Assembly: GCF_003666605.1 (NCBI RefSeq)
Contig: NZ_RCIV01000011.1
Coordinates: 1 to 64,000, forward strand
Source of the DNA: Propionibacterium australiense
GTDB lineage: Bacteria; Actinomycetota; Actinomycetes; Propionibacteriales; Propionibacteriaceae
Reading direction: 5' to 3'
Length of the DNA: 64,000 nucleotides
Part shown: one piece after another, positions 27,277 to 37,528 of the stretch
Layout: every line of letters starts with the position of its first letter
Numbering within the stretch: position 1 is the first letter of the stretch
The notes under the pieces: generated by a model
Database searches by the model: none
What the model was told of the DNA's origin: nothing
The model's input: the letters and a program-made list of their open reading frames with translations, nothing else
Program-made: the position numbers and the translations under genes

Positions 27277-27280
<4 letters not shown>
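26114..27280 (-). CDS. galK: Galactokinase
   Basis: The 388-residue GHMP kinase phosphorylates galactose at C1 (Leloir pathway). The galactokinase signature PGRFNLMGEHTDYNGG is at 26-41, and the ATP loop IGAGLSSSAALE lies near 122-133. The C-terminal GGGFGGCVLAVV completes the family pattern. It overlaps the ATPase gene upstream by 4 bp. No galT or galE is adjacent, so other Leloir genes must lie elsewhere. It converges on the kinase gene. Confidence 0.95.
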
Positions 27281-28848
<1,568 letters not shown>

Positions 28849-28919
28849 GACTCCTAGCTTCTCACACCGGTTCGGGGGAGCCGGGTTCTGTCATCGGCGG
28901 CACGGGCGCCGGGGAACCC

Positions 28920-29507
28920 TCAGGCCTCCTCGACGGCCCGCGCCCCCGGGACCCTGCGTCGCAGCTGGGTCTCGAGGCGCTGCGTCATCGTGAGGGCTGC
29001 CGCCGGGCAACCGCGGCAGGCGCCGCGCAGGCGCACCGTGACGACGCCGTCACGGGCGCCGACGAGTTCGATGGCGCCGCCGTGCACGGCGGCGAGCTCA
29101 CCGACCGGGCCGTCAATGAGTTCGCGGGCGCTCCAGTGCAGTGTCTCGTCGGCATCCAGGGGCCGCGCGTCCGGGCCCGGAACCCAGTCATCGACCGAGC
29201 CGAGGGCGGTCGTGAGCGCGGTGCGCACCCGCGGGCCCAGCTCGCGCCACGAGCCGCCGTGGGCGGCCGTGACGAGCAGGGCGCCGGGTACGACGGTGAC
29301 GGCCTCGAGTTCGGCGCCGAGCAGCCCGTCCAGGCCTGGCGCCGCGACGAGCGACCCGGCGAAGGGCAGCTCGACGCCGTGAACCGCCCAGCGCAGCACG
29401 GCGGGGTCGCCGGTGCGCTCGGGGTGGGTGGCTGCCGGGGATGGCCCCCGCCCCGGCCGGGCGTCCTGGCTGCCGCGGCGGCGCAGGCGGCTTCGCATGG
29501 CTCTCAT
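28920..29507 (-). CDS. NifU C-terminal-like protein in the feo operon
   Basis: The 195-residue protein ends in a NifU-type module (about 125-195) with LRGACRGCPAAALT, the CxxC pair at Cys164 and Cys167 expected to carry an Fe-S cluster. The first 120 residues are not recognised. It starts 11 bases after feoB with GAGGG upstream of the ATG, so it is probably the third feo gene. It may take the place of FeoC or help load incoming iron into clusters. Both ideas are inference from position. Confidence 0.75.
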   Translation of the reverse strand: MRAMRSRLRRRGSQDARPGRGPSPAATHPERTGDPAVLRWAVHGVELPFAGSLVAAPGLDGLLGAELEAVTVVPGALLVTAAHGGSWRELGPRVRTALTTALGSVDDWVPGPDARPLDADETLHWSARELIDGPVGELAAVHGGAIELVGARDGVVTVRLRGACRGCPAAALTMTQRLETQLRRRVPGARAVEEA

Positions 29508-29518
29508 GCCGGTGGCCC

Positions 29519-31477
29519 TCAGGTGATGAGCAGGGTGACGGCACGGCCGAGGAAGGCCATCACCCAGGCGAGGGCGAACATGTAGCCGAAGGCGATGCCG
29601 GGCCACTTCCAGCCCCCAGTCTCGCGCCGCATGATCGCCACGGTGGACATGCACTGCAGCGCGAAGGCGAAGAAGAGGAGCAGGGCGACGGTCGTGGCGG
29701 GCGTGAACACCTTCTCGCCGGCGTGCGGGCCGTCGGTGTAGGTCCAGTCGTCGAGGGCCTGGGCCACCTCGGCGCCGTCCTCCGGGTCGAGGCTCGCGGC
29801 CATCTGGCCGAGCGCGGAGACGGACACCTCGCGGGCGGCCAGCGAGCCGAGCAGTGCCACGTCGACGCGCCAGTCGAAGCCCAGCGGCTCGAAGACGGGC
29901 TCGATCGCCTTGCCGACGGCAGCGGCGGCCGAGTGCTCCATCGTGTAGGCGGTGACGGCCACCTCGTCGCCCGGGTCGACGCCGACGGCCGTCAGCTCCG
30001 CGTCGCTGCGGATCGGGATCGTCGTGAGGGCCCAGATGGCGATCGTCGTGGCGAGGATGATGGTGCCGGCCTTGCGCAGGAAGGCCTTGGTGGGTTCCCA
30101 CATGGCGATGCCGACCGAACGTGGGGTGGGGATGCGGTAGGGCGGCATCTCCATGTAGAACGGCAGGATCCCGTCGTGCCGTCCGGTGATGCGTTTGACG
30201 ATGGCCGATGCGGTGAGGGCCGAGAGCCCGCCGAGCAGGTAGAGCAGGAACATGGCCACGCCCTGGCCGCTGAACGGGCCGACCCGGGTGCCGTCGGGGA
30301 CGAGGATGCCCACGAGCAGGATGTACACGGGCAGCCTGGCCGAGCAGGTGGCCAGCGGCACGCCGAGCATCGTGGCGATGCGGTCGCGGCTGTTCGGCAG
30401 GGTGCGGGTGGCCATGATGCCGGGGATCGCGCAGGCGAAGCTCGACAGCACGGCGACGAAGGCACGGCCCTCCAGCCCGAAGCGGCTCATGAGGCGGTCC
30501 ATGAGGAAGGCCGCCCGGGACATGTAGCCCACTGCGTCGAGCAGCGCGATGATGAAGTACATCATGACGATCTGCGGCACGAAGACGAGCACGCCGCCGA
30601 CCCCGCCGAGCAGGCCGTCCGCGACGAATGAGGACAGCAGCGGATTGTCGATGTGCTCGCCGGCAAGGGCAGCGAGCCAGCCGAAGAAGTCCTCGACCCC
30701 GTCCTGCAGCGGGGCCGCCCAGGTGAAGATCGCCTGGAAGAAACCGAACATGACGGCGAAGAAGATGACCGTGCCGAGCACCGGGTGCAGCAGCACGCGG
30801 TCGATGCGTTCGGTGCGCGCGTCGGCGCGCGGATCCCGGTAGCCGGCGGCGGCGAGCACGGAGTCGACCCAGCCGGCCAGTTCCGCGGTGTCGGTGGGCG
30901 GGTCGACGGGCGGCACCGACCAGTCGCGCCAGCCGGTGACGAGTTGGCGCAGCTCACCGATCCCGACGCCCCGGTTGGCCACGACGGAGACGACCGGTAC
31001 GCCGAGCGCCCGGCTCAGTGCCTCCGTGTCGAGCGAGCCGCCGCGCCGGGTCAGCTCATCGCCCATGGTGAGGACGAGGGCGGTCGGCAGGTGCCGTTGC
31101 GCCACCTCCGCGAACAGGAGCAGGGAGCGGCGCAGGGCCGTTGAGTCGGCCACGACGAGCAGGCCGTCGGGCACGCCGATGCCCTTGACCTCACCGTTCA
31201 GCAGGTCGGCGACGAGCTTCTCGTCGGGCGAGATGGGGCTGAGCGAGTAGGCGCCGGGCAGGTCCTCGATGTGGTACTCCGCACCGCCGATGCGGGCCAC
31301 CCCGGCCGTGCGCGAGACGGTGACGCCCGGGTAGTTGCCGGTCTTGGCGTGCAGGCCGGTGAGCCGGTTGAAGACCGTGGTCTTGCCGCCGTTGGGCGAG
31401 CCGATGAGAGCGATGCGGGGAGCTCCGCCCGGGGCGTCCGCGCCAGCGGGCGTGCAATGGCTGAGGGCTGAGGGCAT
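29519..31477 (-). CDS. feoB: FeoB ferrous iron transporter
   Basis: The 652-residue protein fuses a cytoplasmic G domain (about 20-185) to an iron-permease membrane domain. G1 is GSPNGGKTT (26-34) and G3 is DLPG (72-75). The position of the usual NxxD G4 motif reads TMGD (137-140), losing the asparagine. The membrane half has two Gate-like repeats with SSFACAIPGIMATRT and PLATCSARLPVYILL. The length is shorter than E. coli FeoB. It lies 48 bp after feoA, and the NifU-like gene follows. Confidence 0.95.
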   Translation of the reverse strand: MPSALSHCTPAGADAPGGAPRIALIGSPNGGKTTVFNRLTGLHAKTGNYPGVTVSRTAGVARIGGAEYHIEDLPGAYSLSPISPDEKLVADLLNGEVKGIGVPDGLLVVADSTALRRSLLLFAEVAQRHLPTALVLTMGDELTRRGGSLDTEALSRALGVPVVSVVANRGVGIGELRQLVTGWRDWSVPPVDPPTDTAELAGWVDSVLAAAGYRDPRADARTERIDRVLLHPVLGTVIFFAVMFGFFQAIFTWAAPLQDGVEDFFGWLAALAGEHIDNPLLSSFVADGLLGGVGGVLVFVPQIVMMYFIIALLDAVGYMSRAAFLMDRLMSRFGLEGRAFVAVLSSFACAIPGIMATRTLPNSRDRIATMLGVPLATCSARLPVYILLVGILVPDGTRVGPFSGQGVAMFLLYLLGGLSALTASAIVKRITGRHDGILPFYMEMPPYRIPTPRSVGIAMWEPTKAFLRKAGTIILATTIAIWALTTIPIRSDAELTAVGVDPGDEVAVTAYTMEHSAAAAVGKAIEPVFEPLGFDWRVDVALLGSLAAREVSVSALGQMAASLDPEDGAEVAQALDDWTYTDGPHAGEKVFTPATTVALLLFFAFALQCMSTVAIMRRETGGWKWPGIAFGYMFALAWVMAFLGRAVTLLIT

Positions 31478-31525
31478 GGGCGATCATCCTGCAGGGTCGA
31501 GATGGGTGAGGGGAGGGGCCGTCGC

Positions 31526-31807
31526 TCAGGCGTCGGTCCGCACGTGGATCATGGCCGCCTGCTCCGCGCGGATGCACATCTGCACGTCGCAGACCCGGAA
31601 GACGAGGGGCCCGGACCAGAAGGCGCGGCGCACGTAGGTGATCTCACGCCCCTCGCAGAAGCCGAGCAGGCACAGCCGGTGCTGCACGGAATGATCGAGA
31701 TCGGAGTCGACGTGCGAGATGACACCGGTGTCACCCGGGCGGAGGGACGTCATGGGAACGGTCCCGTCCACGGAGGAACGTCGGCTGATCGTCGTGGCTG
31801 CTGACAC
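31526..31807 (-). CDS. feoA: FeoA-like SH3-fold protein
   Basis: The 93-residue cytoplasmic protein has the FeoA core: MTSLRPGDTGVI, a helix with RLCLLGFCEG, and a C-terminal strand pattern ending in CIRAEQAAMIHV. The central LLGF/EG segment matches the LGL-x-PG core of the family. It supports FeoB activity. First gene of the operon; AAGGAGGTC is just upstream of the ATG. Confidence 0.9.
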   Translation of the reverse strand: MSAATTISRRSSVDGTVPMTSLRPGDTGVISHVDSDLDHSVQHRLCLLGFCEGREITYVRRAFWSGPLVFRVCDVQMCIRAEQAAMIHVRTDA

Positions 31808-32191
31808 TGCAGACCTCCTTGCTTGGGTTCCAGCCGGGGGTGGTCACTACATCAGAGGATAACCCCAGGCAAGCCTTCGCTGAACAGGTGGGTCGAGAAC
31901 TGATCGGGACCAGTGGCCGGCCGGCGTTCCGGGCGATGGTGGCGCCGATCCCCCATCACCCCGCGGTGCCGTGGGCGGCCGGGATGACGGCCGCGGCCAT
32001 GACGCGGGCGTCTATGATCGAGGCACTGCACCGTGCACTGGCGGCTCCGGCGGCAGGTGACGCGGCTGCTTTCCAGCGAGGCGTGCACGCGTCTTCCCCG
32101 ATGCCGGGTCCTACCGTCGGCCGGTGTGCAGCTCTCTCGAGTTCGCCCGGATCCGCCCATGACACAGGTACGGCACTGCTACCGTCGGGGC
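31808..32191. other. Intergenic, feo promoter region and upstream of a pseudogene
   Basis: These 384 bases lie between feoA (leftward) and the methyltransferase pseudogene (rightward). The left 80 bases should hold the feo promoter. No gene is supported in the rest. Confidence 0.45.
31860..31878 (-). promoter_or_regulatory. Weak DtxR/IdeR-like iron box upstream of feoA
   Basis: On the minus strand GAAGGCTTGCCTGGGGTTA matches the DtxR consensus TTAGGTTAGCCTAACCTAA at about ten of 19 positions, best in the left half (AGG-T-GCCT). Its place about 55-70 bases ahead of feoA is right for iron control. The right half is poor, so this is only a candidate. Confidence 0.3.
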
Positions 32192-32777
32192 ATGAATCCG
32201 TCACCCGCAGTGACGACGTCACTGTCCATGCCCGCGGAGCAACGACGGTGGAGGAACCACGTCATTCCCACCCTGCGGGGCACGGTGCTCGACGTCGGCG
32301 CGGGGGCGGTTGGTGCAGTACTCGATCCGACCGCCCAGTGGCTGGCTCTCGAACCCAGGCCGGGGCGACGTCTGACAGCCGCCGTTCGTTCCCGCCCCCG
32401 ATCCAGGATGCTGGGCGCCCCCTGCCGAGCGGCTCCCGTTGGAAGACGCCAGCGTCGACGGCGTCGTCTGCTCCACATCCCTGTGCTCAGTCACCGACCC
32501 CGCACGCGCCCTCGCCGAGATCCTCAGGGTGATGCGCCCTCACGGCAGGTTCGTGTTCTTTGAGCACGTCATGGCCGCACCCGGCAGTGCCGCCCACCGC
32601 TTGCAGAGCCTCATCAGCCCCCTGTCCCGGTGCCTGGCACACGGGTGCGACCCGAGCCGGGACACGGCCACCCTCATCAACCAGGCCGGCTTCTCCGCAG
32701 TGGAGATGGAAACACTGCGCACCGGCGGTCTCGTGGGCGAACTCGCTCCTGTCATCCGAGGGCAGGCGCTGCGCTAG
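32192..32777 (+). pseudogene. Frameshifted class I SAM-dependent methyltransferase
   Basis: The frame from ATG 32192 gives TVLDVGAGAVGAVLDP (SAM-binding motif I) and WLALEP, then loses sense near 32410-32425. The next frame (+1) continues with ERLPLEDASVDGVVCSTSLC, ALAEILRVMRPHGRFVFFEH, and a normal C-terminus to the stop at 32777. Together they make one Methyltransf_11 / UbiE-like protein of about 195 residues. The shift sits by a run of five C, so one indel explains it. A sequencing error is the main alternative. Confidence 0.75.
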
Positions 32778-33146
32778 CGGCGCGGGTGGACGCGAACGAG
32801 GATGCGCGCAGCCAGCTCCTGCCCCGCGGGAGGCGCGGCCGGCCATGACCCGCGCCGACCAGGCCCGCTACCCTGCCGATGAGATACGGCATCATGACGC
32901 ACGGCACCGGCCTGGCGCTGCCCGGCCGTCTCGGGTTGTCCGCTCCTGCGGGCAGACCGGACCATGCGCTCCAGGCGGGCCCGGCACGGCTGAGACCGGC
33001 GACGCCGCTGCCCGGTGCGTCTATGATTCGGACAGGGCGCTGTACGGCGCGTCGTTGGCCCGCCGGTGAGCACACGACGGGTTTCCGGCGCGGGCACGCA
33101 TGCGCCGTGTCAACGCGAAACGTGGCGGCGTGAGAGAGGCAGTCCC
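32778..33146. other. Intergenic, no gene seen
   Basis: Of these 369 bases, only the last part is expected to hold a promoter for the LytR_C protein. Short frames here lack motifs and ribosome binding sites. I see no hairpin strong enough to call. Confidence 0.45.
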
Positions 33147-33656
33147 ATGCGCAAGTGGTACACCCCCGTGGTCCTGGTGGTGCTGCTGGGCTTCGTCGTC
33201 TTCGCCGGCTGGTGGGGTGTCCGCATGGTAACCCAGCCGCTCGGCCCGACAAGCGTGTGCGAGACCACCTCGCTCATGGTGCTGCGCACCGATCAGGTGC
33301 AGGTGCGTGTCTACAACGCCGGCACCGTCAAGGGCCAGGCCACGACGATCGCCTCCCAGATGGAGGACGTCGGTTTCGTCATCAACACCACCGGCAACAC
33401 CGATGACGACGACTACACGGGCACGACCATCGTCGGTGCCTCCGGAGACGATCCGCAGGTGCAGCTCGTCGCCTCGTTCTTCCCCGGCGCCGTGATCGAC
33501 ACAGACAACCGCAAGAACGGCCTGGTCGACGTCATCCTCACCGATGACCTGGGGCAGGGCTTCAACGCGGACGCCGCCACCACCATCGACGTGCCCTCGG
33601 GCAAGGTCTGCCTGCCGGTCGCGCAGACCAGCGCCGGCGCCACGCCCTCATCCTGA
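33147..33656 (+). CDS. Membrane-anchored LytR C-terminal-domain protein
   Basis: The 169-residue protein has an N-terminal membrane segment (YTPVVLVVLLGFVVFAGWWGV, about 5-25) and an extracytoplasmic LytR_C-type domain (about 50-150, VQVRVYNAGTVKGQATTIASQ and ATIVGASG-like TTIVGASGDDPQV). Family members act in the cell envelope, and a mycobacterial relative supports envelope integrity. I chose ATG 33147, which has GAGAGAGG upstream, over the longer frame from 33066. It converges on the antiporter gene. Confidence 0.8.
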   Translation: MRKWYTPVVLVVLLGFVVFAGWWGVRMVTQPLGPTSVCETTSLMVLRTDQVQVRVYNAGTVKGQATTIASQMEDVGFVINTTGNTDDDDYTGTTIVGASGDDPQVQLVASFFPGAVIDTDNRKNGLVDVILTDDLGQGFNADAATTIDVPSGKVCLPVAQTSAGATPSS

Positions 33657-33681
33657 CTGCCGTCGGCACCGGGAAGCTGCG

Positions 33682-35196
33682 TCATCGGCGTTCCCGGTGG
33701 CGCTGCGGCCGCTTCCTCGTCCACCCGGCCAGCCGGCCCTGCCGGCCGACGGCCAGCAGCCGCGCCTCGACCTTGGCGCGCTGGTCGGCGGGGGTGACGA
33801 CGAGGATCTGGTCGCCCGTCTCGAGGGCGGTGTCGCCGTCGGGCGAGAAGGACTCGTCGCCGCGCATGACGAGTGCGACGACCGCGTTGCGGGGTAGGCG
33901 CAGTTCGAGCACCCGCACGCCGGCCAGGTGCGAGCCCTCCGGGATGTTGACGGTCAGCAGGTCGGCGCGACGCTCGTCGAAGGGGGCCACCTCGATGTCG
34001 ACGTCGGTGGCCGCCCGCGGGTCGACGAGGCCGAGTCGTCTGGCCGCCCACGGCAGGGTGGGGGCCTGGAGCGCGGTGAAGACGACGACGAAGACGACGA
34101 TGATGTCGAACAGCACGTCCGAGCCGGGCATGCCGGCCGCTAGCGGGACGGTCGCCAGGATGATCGGTATCGCGCCACGCAGGCCGGCCCAGCTCATGAA
34201 GGCCTGCTGCCGCCAGCCGGCCCCGAACCAGACGGTACTGGCGTAGACGGCCAGCGGCCGGGCGAAGAAGGTCAGGACGAGGCCGAGGGTGATGCCGACA
34301 CCGATGTCGCTCCCGTCAATCGTCGAGGGGTGGACGAGCAGCCCGAGCATGACGAACAGCCCGATCTGGGCGACCCAGCCGATGCCCTCGGCGAAGGACC
34401 TGGTGGCGTGCCGGTGGGGCAGCTGGCCGTTGCCGAGGACGACGGCGCAGACGTAGACGGCGGCGAACGCCGAGCCGTGGACGAGTTCGCTCAGGCCGTA
34501 GGTGACGAGGGCCCAGCACATGACGGCCAGCGGGTACAGGCCGGAGTTCGACAGCGACAGGCGACGCAGGCACTGCACGCCGATCCACCCCATGAGCAGG
34601 CCGGCGATGACGCCGATGGCCAGTTCGCCGGTGACCTTGCCGGCCAGACCGAGCATGCCGCCCGACGGATGATGGCCCATCGCCAGGTCGGTTCCGGCGA
34701 TGACCAGCAGGACGGTCGGGGCGTCGTTGAAACCGGACTCGGTCTCGAGGGCGGCCCGCACCCTGGGGGGCAGCGAGACGCCGCGCAGCACCGAGAAGAC
34801 GGCGGCGGCGTCGGTGGGTGCCACGACGGCGCCGAGCAGGAAGGCGACGGCCCGGGGCAGCCCCAGGACGAAGTAGCCGAACAGGCCGATGACGGCGATG
34901 GTCACCAGCGAACCAATGATGGCCAGGGCCAGGCCTATGCCGAGCACGGGTTTCATCTGGGTCCAGGAGGTCGTCAAGCCACCCTCGATGAGGATGAGGG
35001 CGAGCGCGATGAAGCCCAGATCATAGGCGAGCGCGGCATCGTCGAAGTGGACGCCGCCGGCGTTGCCCAGGGCGACGCCGATGAGCAGGAACAGGAGCAG
35101 CGCGGGCAGGCCGGCGCGCGTGCCCAGGCGGGCGGCGGCGATCGCCACGAGCGCCACGGCGGCAGCGACGAGCAGCGTCAGGTCGGCTGCTGCCAT
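33682..35196 (-). CDS. K+/H+ (or Na+/H+) antiporter with C-terminal RCK_C domain
   Basis: The 504-residue CPA1-type exchanger has about twelve membrane segments (1-395), with IEGGLTTSW, GAVVAPTDAAAVFSVL and the ESGFNDAPTVLL region typical of NhaP2/CvrA-type potassium/proton antiporters. After a short linker a TrkA-C/RCK_C domain (about 420-490, HLAGVRVLELRLPRNAVVALVMRG) can bind a regulatory ligand. The substrate ion is inferred from the domain plan. The ATG has GAGAGGAG upstream. It is preceded by an unrecognised membrane protein gene 22 bp away. Confidence 0.85.
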   Translation of the reverse strand: MAAADLTLLVAAAVALVAIAAARLGTRAGLPALLLFLLIGVALGNAGGVHFDDAALAYDLGFIALALILIEGGLTTSWTQMKPVLGIGLALAIIGSLVTIAVIGLFGYFVLGLPRAVAFLLGAVVAPTDAAAVFSVLRGVSLPPRVRAALETESGFNDAPTVLLVIAGTDLAMGHHPSGGMLGLAGKVTGELAIGVIAGLLMGWIGVQCLRRLSLSNSGLYPLAVMCWALVTYGLSELVHGSAFAAVYVCAVVLGNGQLPHRHATRSFAEGIGWVAQIGLFVMLGLLVHPSTIDGSDIGVGITLGLVLTFFARPLAVYASTVWFGAGWRQQAFMSWAGLRGAIPIILATVPLAAGMPGSDVLFDIIVVFVVVFTALQAPTLPWAARRLGLVDPRAATDVDIEVAPFDERRADLLTVNIPEGSHLAGVRVLELRLPRNAVVALVMRGDESFSPDGDTALETGDQILVVTPADQRAKVEARLLAVGRQGRLAGWTRKRPQRHRERR

Positions 35197-35218
35197 GGGG
35201 CTCCTCTCGTGCAGGTGG

Positions 35219-36328
35219 TCAGCTGGACGGGTCCGGGCCGAGACCGAGGGCCTCGGCGTATGTCATGTCGTCGGTGATGGCGCGCATCGGGCGGGTCGGC
35301 CGGTCGTCCTCGTCGTCCTCGGGGACGGCCCGGCGGGCACGGCGGGGCAGTTCCCCGCTCGGCTCGTTCCCGCCCCGGAACGCCCGGGAGGCCCGCTGCG
35401 GCGCCGTTTCCTCGGTGATGATGACGGTGCTGGCGGCCTTCTCGCCGTAGAGCCAGGCGGCGTCCTCCTCGGCGGTGGCGCGGCGGGCGTTGACCGGCCA
35501 GCCGATGGGCTCGGAACGGCGTGGCTCGCCGCCGGAGTCCACCGCCTCGGCCTCACCGGCCCGGGCCAGCCGCGGCCAGCCGATGGGCTCGGTGGCCTCG
35601 ATGACATGGTCCGCATCGGGGGGCTCGGTGGCCTCCTGTCGCCCTGGATCGGGGGGCTCCTGGCCAACAGCGTCGGCGCGGACCGCCCGATCCGGGGCCT
35701 CGGGGCCCACCGGGGCGGCCGGAGCGGGCGTGGCGCCGGGCTCGGCCTCGGGTTCTGCTGCGGCCCGTGCGGCGACGCCGGTCAGCCCCATGGTCGTGGT
35801 GCCGAGCCTGAAGGCGCCGATCTTGTTGATCTCGTCGGGGCTGGCCTTTCGTCCGGCCTCGATACCGATCGAGGCGAGCGCGCGGGCGATGTTCTCGGCC
35901 TGCGAACGCCTGACCGGCGCCAGATAGCAGCGTTCGGGGACGACGGTGGTCTCGGTGTAGCCCTGAGAACGCTTCAGCGCGGCCTGTTTCACCGGCCGCA
36001 CCCAGACGGTCGGGTGCTTGGCTGCGATGACGCCGCCGTGGGCGATGCTGGCGCGGTCGATGGACCACGGCGAGTGGCCCTCGCTGCGCACCCCGTCCTC
36101 GTCGACGGTGACGTGGAAGGCGATGGGACGCAGCATGAGGATGGCGATGACGACCTCGAGGAGGGCCAGGACGAGCCAGATGATGGACGTCCTCGGCGTG
36201 CCGAACCGGTACCAGACCACGGCGATGACGACGAGTACGACGGCGACGACCACGGAGAAGATGCCGACGGGCAGGGAGCGCCGTGTCGTGACGCGGGACT
36301 CAGCCAGTGCCATACGGTCCGCCTCCAA
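35219..36328 (-). CDS. Two-pass membrane protein with long acidic tail, unknown function
   Basis: The 369-residue protein has two adjacent membrane segments (about 19-41 and 47-67), a region with ITEETAP and EPIGWP repeats (at about 245 and 273), and a charged Pro/Ala-rich, low-complexity C-terminus. The part around 70-165 (FHVTVDEDGVRSEG, AENIARALASIGIEAG) resembles a small beta domain but I cannot name a family. The start may be ATG 36313, five codons later. It precedes the antiporter gene by 22 bp and is probably co-transcribed. Confidence 0.65.
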   Translation of the reverse strand: MEADRMALAESRVTTRRSLPVGIFSVVVAVVLVVIAVVWYRFGTPRTSIIWLVLALLEVVIAILMLRPIAFHVTVDEDGVRSEGHSPWSIDRASIAHGGVIAAKHPTVWVRPVKQAALKRSQGYTETTVVPERCYLAPVRRSQAENIARALASIGIEAGRKASPDEINKIGAFRLGTTTMGLTGVAARAAAEPEAEPGATPAPAAPVGPEAPDRAVRADAVGQEPPDPGRQEATEPPDADHVIEATEPIGWPRLARAGEAEAVDSGGEPRRSEPIGWPVNARRATAEEDAAWLYGEKAASTVIITEETAPQRASRAFRGGNEPSGELPRRARRAVPEDDEDDRPTRPMRAITDDMTYAEALGLGPDPSS

Positions 36329-36838
36329 ACAGTCAATGACTAGTACGGGAACACCCTGATTCGCCCCGGAGACAGTCCATCTCGGCGCGAGCCGAACCCC
36401 CCAGCGGCCCGGCAGGACAGAACCCGTGATGGAAGTTTACCGGAAACCCCCAATTCATAAGGAGATTCAACCTCCGGGGCGCCGGAGCCGGCCGGCAATC
36501 AACCAGGACGAGGCGGGCAGGAAGCCTTCGTCGGCCATGGCGGTGAGGTGTTGCCCCACGACCGCCCACGGCATGGCGCTGACCGCCCCGCGCCGATCCC
36601 GGAGGCTCTGCTGCGGGCTCTCGACGGGACTCCGGGTCGTGGATCATCGCCTGACTCGCCGGCGACGACTCGCGGCAGGCATCGGCGGGCCTGCCTGGCC
36701 GTTGTGACCATCGCGCCATCGGGCGGTCCCCCTGCGGCGCCCCGGTACGCAACGACCGGCTGACCTGTCCCCCTGCCCAGAACGGTCCAGCGACGAGCGC
36801 GTTCGGCCGGTCGGGACGCGCCCTGGCCGGGCCGGCGA
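36329..36838. other. Intergenic, no gene seen
   Basis: About 510 bases between the membrane-protein gene and the tRNA-Ser terminator. The first 150 bases are less GC-rich and probably hold the promoter of the membrane-protein gene. I searched for the SRP RNA core (CCGGAAGG...AGCAG), which often sits beside tadA in actinomycetes, and did not find it. No frame has support. Confidence 0.45.
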
Positions 36839-36877
36839 AGAGCCCCTGGCAGGAGCCGCGTCCTGGCCAGGGGCTCT
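36839..36877 (-). terminator. Terminator hairpin of tRNA-Ser(CGA)
   Basis: A perfect 12-bp stem, AGAGCCCCTGGC with its complement, lies just downstream of the tRNA's 3' end on the minus strand. Confidence 0.8.
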
Positions 36878-36892
36878 CGCACCGGTTCGGTG

Positions 36893-36980
36893 TGGCGGTG
36901 ACGGAGGGATTTGAACCCTCGGTGGCTTGCACCACACTCGCTTTCGAGGCGAGCTCTTTCGGCCGCTCAGACACGTCACC
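36893..36980 (-). tRNA. tRNA-Ser(CGA)
   Basis: Read on the minus strand it starts GGTGACGTGTCTGAGCGGCC, has an anticodon stem of CTCGC/GCGAG around loop CTCGAAA (anticodon CGA), a long variable arm (TGGTGCAAGCCA), the T-loop GGTTCAAATC, discriminator G and an encoded CCA. It reads UCG codons. It is followed by a hairpin terminator. Confidence 0.95.
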
Positions 36981-37053
36981 GCCAAGAACTCTACCGATCC
37001 GGGAGCCCCCGGCTCAAATCCTGTGGCCATGTGGCGACGCGCCCCCGGCCAGC

Positions 37054-37506
37054 TCAACGCCGGCCGGTGAAGAACTCGTCCAAGACAGCGGTGCAGTCCT
37101 CGGCCATGATGCCGCTAACGACCCTGGGACGGTGGTTCAGCCGCGGATCGCGCACGACGTCGAAGAGCGAGGCCACCGCCCCGGCCTTCGGGTCGAACGC
37201 ACCGAAGACGAGGGCCCCCACCCTGGCCGCGACGGCGGCCCCGGCGCACATCGTGCAGGGTTCGAGGGTGACGACGAGCGTGCAGTCGTCCAGCCGCCAC
37301 CGCCCGAGGGCCCGGGCCGCGGCGCGGAGGGCGAGCACCTCGGCGTGACCGACCGGATCGGCGTCGCGTTCCCTGCGGTTTCCAGCGGCGGCGATGACGG
37401 AACCGGCCGAGTCGAGGACCACGGCGCCGACCGGGACGTCACCGGCGGCACCGGCGGCACGTGCGGCCTCGAGCGCCGCAGCCATGGCGGCGTCCCAGCG
37501 GCTCAT
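37054..37506 (-). CDS. tadA: tRNA adenosine(34) deaminase
   Basis: The 150-residue zinc deaminase converts A34 to inosine in tRNA-Arg(ACG). Zinc ligands and catalytic residues are in HAE (His54, Glu56) and PCTMC (Cys84, Cys87), with VPVGAVVL near 24-31. Its substrate tRNA-Arg(ACG) is also encoded in this window. It lies directly downstream of the deaminase-associated acidic protein gene. The ATG start has weak Shine-Dalgarno support. Confidence 0.95.
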   Translation of the reverse strand: MSRWDAAMAAALEAARAAGAAGDVPVGAVVLDSAGSVIAAAGNRRERDADPVGHAEVLALRAAARALGRWRLDDCTLVVTLEPCTMCAGAAVAARVGALVFGAFDPKAGAVASLFDVVRDPRLNHRPRVVSGIMAEDCTAVLDEFFTGRR

Positions 37507-37528
37507 CCCCGGCCCCGGAGCGCGGGCC

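Noticed and set aside
36329-36838. SRP RNA (ffs) near tRNA-Ser and tadA
   Set aside because: This neighbourhood often carries it, but the conserved core (CCGGAAGG...AGCAG) is not in either strand.
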